Shown piece by piece: positions 15,196 through 15,783 of a stretch of 15,783 nucleotides of DNA. The notes beneath the pieces were generated by a model. It was not told the origin of the DNA. It saw only the letters and a list, made by a program, of their open reading frames with translations, and made no database searches. The stretch covers positions 1-15,783 of the forward strand of contig CAYMLL010000174.1 of assembly GCA_964390645.1 (NCBI GenBank), read 5' to 3'. The stretch comes from CAYMLL01 sp964390645. GTDB taxonomy: Bacteria; Planctomycetota; UBA8108. Both the position numbers and the translations under genes were made by a program. Within the stretch, counting starts at the first letter, position 1. Each line of letters opens with the position of its first letter.

Positions 15196-15783
15196 TCATT
15201 CGAACCAGTAGGAGTAGAGGCTGGCCCTCGAGAGCATGAGGCGAAGGCTGATCTCCCTTCCCTGGTGCCCGGTGAGGCCTCCCTGCTCCCAGGTGACTCG
15301 GGCTCGTGGAGCGTCGGCCCGGATCGCGGCCGATCGAGCGACGACCTCGCCTGCGGAGTCGAGGATCTCGGCGCGCAGCTCGCCACCTGACGCGTCGACG
15401 TTGACGAGGAGCTCCTTCGCTGGCAGGCGAAAGGGCCGGCTCTCGACCCGGCCTTCCTTCTCGGTGGCGTCGAGCGACACGAAACCGTCGCGTCGCAGGA
15501 CGGCGAGGCAGACCGCTCCGTGGTCGCCGTCGAGCCCCGCTTTGCGGACGTACTCCCCGTCGGGAAAGGTGCCGACGTAGTCGTAGCTGGCGCGGTACTT
15601 GAGCCCCGTGTAGTAGAACCACAGCTCGTCCTCACGCACCACGGGCGCCGACGGCGGCAGGATCTGCGTCAGATCGTAGGCTCCGGATCCGACGCGCGAT
15701 GGCCCGATGAAGGTCCGCCGATCTGCGAGCCGCTTCCAGGTCTTCAGGTCGCGGCTCCTCGCGAGCTGCCCGCGGTGAAATCC
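15196..15783 (-). CDS. C-terminal part of a GH32/GH43-like beta-propeller protein, cut by the right edge
   Basis: The last 195 residues are present; the start lies beyond 15783. The frame reads QLARSRDLKTWKRLADRR at its beginning, a typical propeller blade with S-x-D-x-x-x-W, followed by ILPPSAPVVREDELWFYYTG, another blade edge as in GH32, GH43 or GH130-like hydrolases. A beta-sandwich-like tail follows: DGFVSLDATEKEGRVESRPF, ELLVNVDASGGELRAEILD, and an end RLMLSRASLYSYWFE. In my memory this tail is common in Planctomycetota proteins called glycosyl hydrolase-like. The catalytic acids would be in the missing part, so activity cannot be judged. It precedes the methyltransferase gene by 176 bases on the same strand, but the strong internal ribosome-binding site and the spacer suggest separate control. 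Confidence 0.75.
   Translation of the reverse strand, partial: GFHRGQLARSRDLKTWKRLADRRTFIGPSRVGSGAYDLTQILPPSAPVVREDELWFYYTGLKYRASYDYVGTFPDGEYVRKAGLDGDHGAVCLAVLRRDGFVSLDATEKEGRVESRPFRLPAKELLVNVDASGGELRAEILDSAGEVVARSAAIRADAPRARVTWEQGGLTGHQGREISLRLMLSRASLYSYWFE

Noticed and set aside
15020..15622. Upstream extension of the MttB-like frame to 15622
   Set aside because: The extra residues are arginine-rich and overlap the coding frame of the propeller protein, and a strong AAGGAGGA sets the start at 15019.

Overview
The window is GC-rich bacterial DNA and most likely a metagenome-derived scaffold, because a run of ten N sits inside a gene at 8255-8264. The gene content suggests a Planctomycetota-like organism. 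It has a type I sulfatase, a membrane Ser/Thr kinase fused to other modules, Asp-box and CotH/lamin-tail secreted proteins, and two dockerin-like tails of a kind I associate from memory with marine Planctomycetota (paired EF-like loops, then LF-x-GGP...CG...C...C). That assignment is inference from protein style; there is no rRNA or other marker here.

Left part (1-4975): a plus-strand dockerin-like C-terminus enters at the left edge and is out of frame with itself (1-373). It converges on a minus-strand Asp-box (Ycf48-like) lipoprotein gene (447-1505). Next come a small unrecognised minus-strand gene (1853-2200) whose likely signal sequence is in another frame, and a large secreted minus-strand protein with CotH kinase-like, lamin-tail and dockerin-like domains (2531-4975).

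Middle (4976-10295): a divergent 463-base spacer leads to a plus-strand sulfatase (5439-6974). Its reading frame is broken by a single in-frame TAA at 5871-5873, while homologous-looking sequence continues in the same frame on both sides. It is followed by a 1019-residue fusion of Ser/Thr kinase, membrane anchor, PEGA-like domain, FGE/SUMF-like domain and alpha/beta hydrolase (7236-10295). The FGE-like module lacks the catalytic cysteines, so it is unlikely to mature the neighbouring sulfatase.

Right part (10330-15783): an AlgI-type MBOAT acyltransferase and an overlapping SGNH-like partner form a two-gene unit, probably for O-acylation of an exported glycan. They converge, across 55 bases holding a hairpin, on a minus-strand corrinoid methyltransfer pair. 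An MttB-superfamily methyltransferase without any amber codon (13544-15019) overlaps its corrinoid protein (12873-13547) by four bases. Upstream, on the same strand, is the C-terminal part of a beta-propeller protein resembling GH32/GH43 enzymes (15196-15783, cut by the window edge).

Together the genes fit a heterotroph that handles sulfated or acylated polysaccharides and quaternary amines. No mobile element, CRISPR array, tRNA or rRNA was seen. Three genes in the left 7 kb carry apparent frame lesions, while the genes on the right look intact apart from the N gap.
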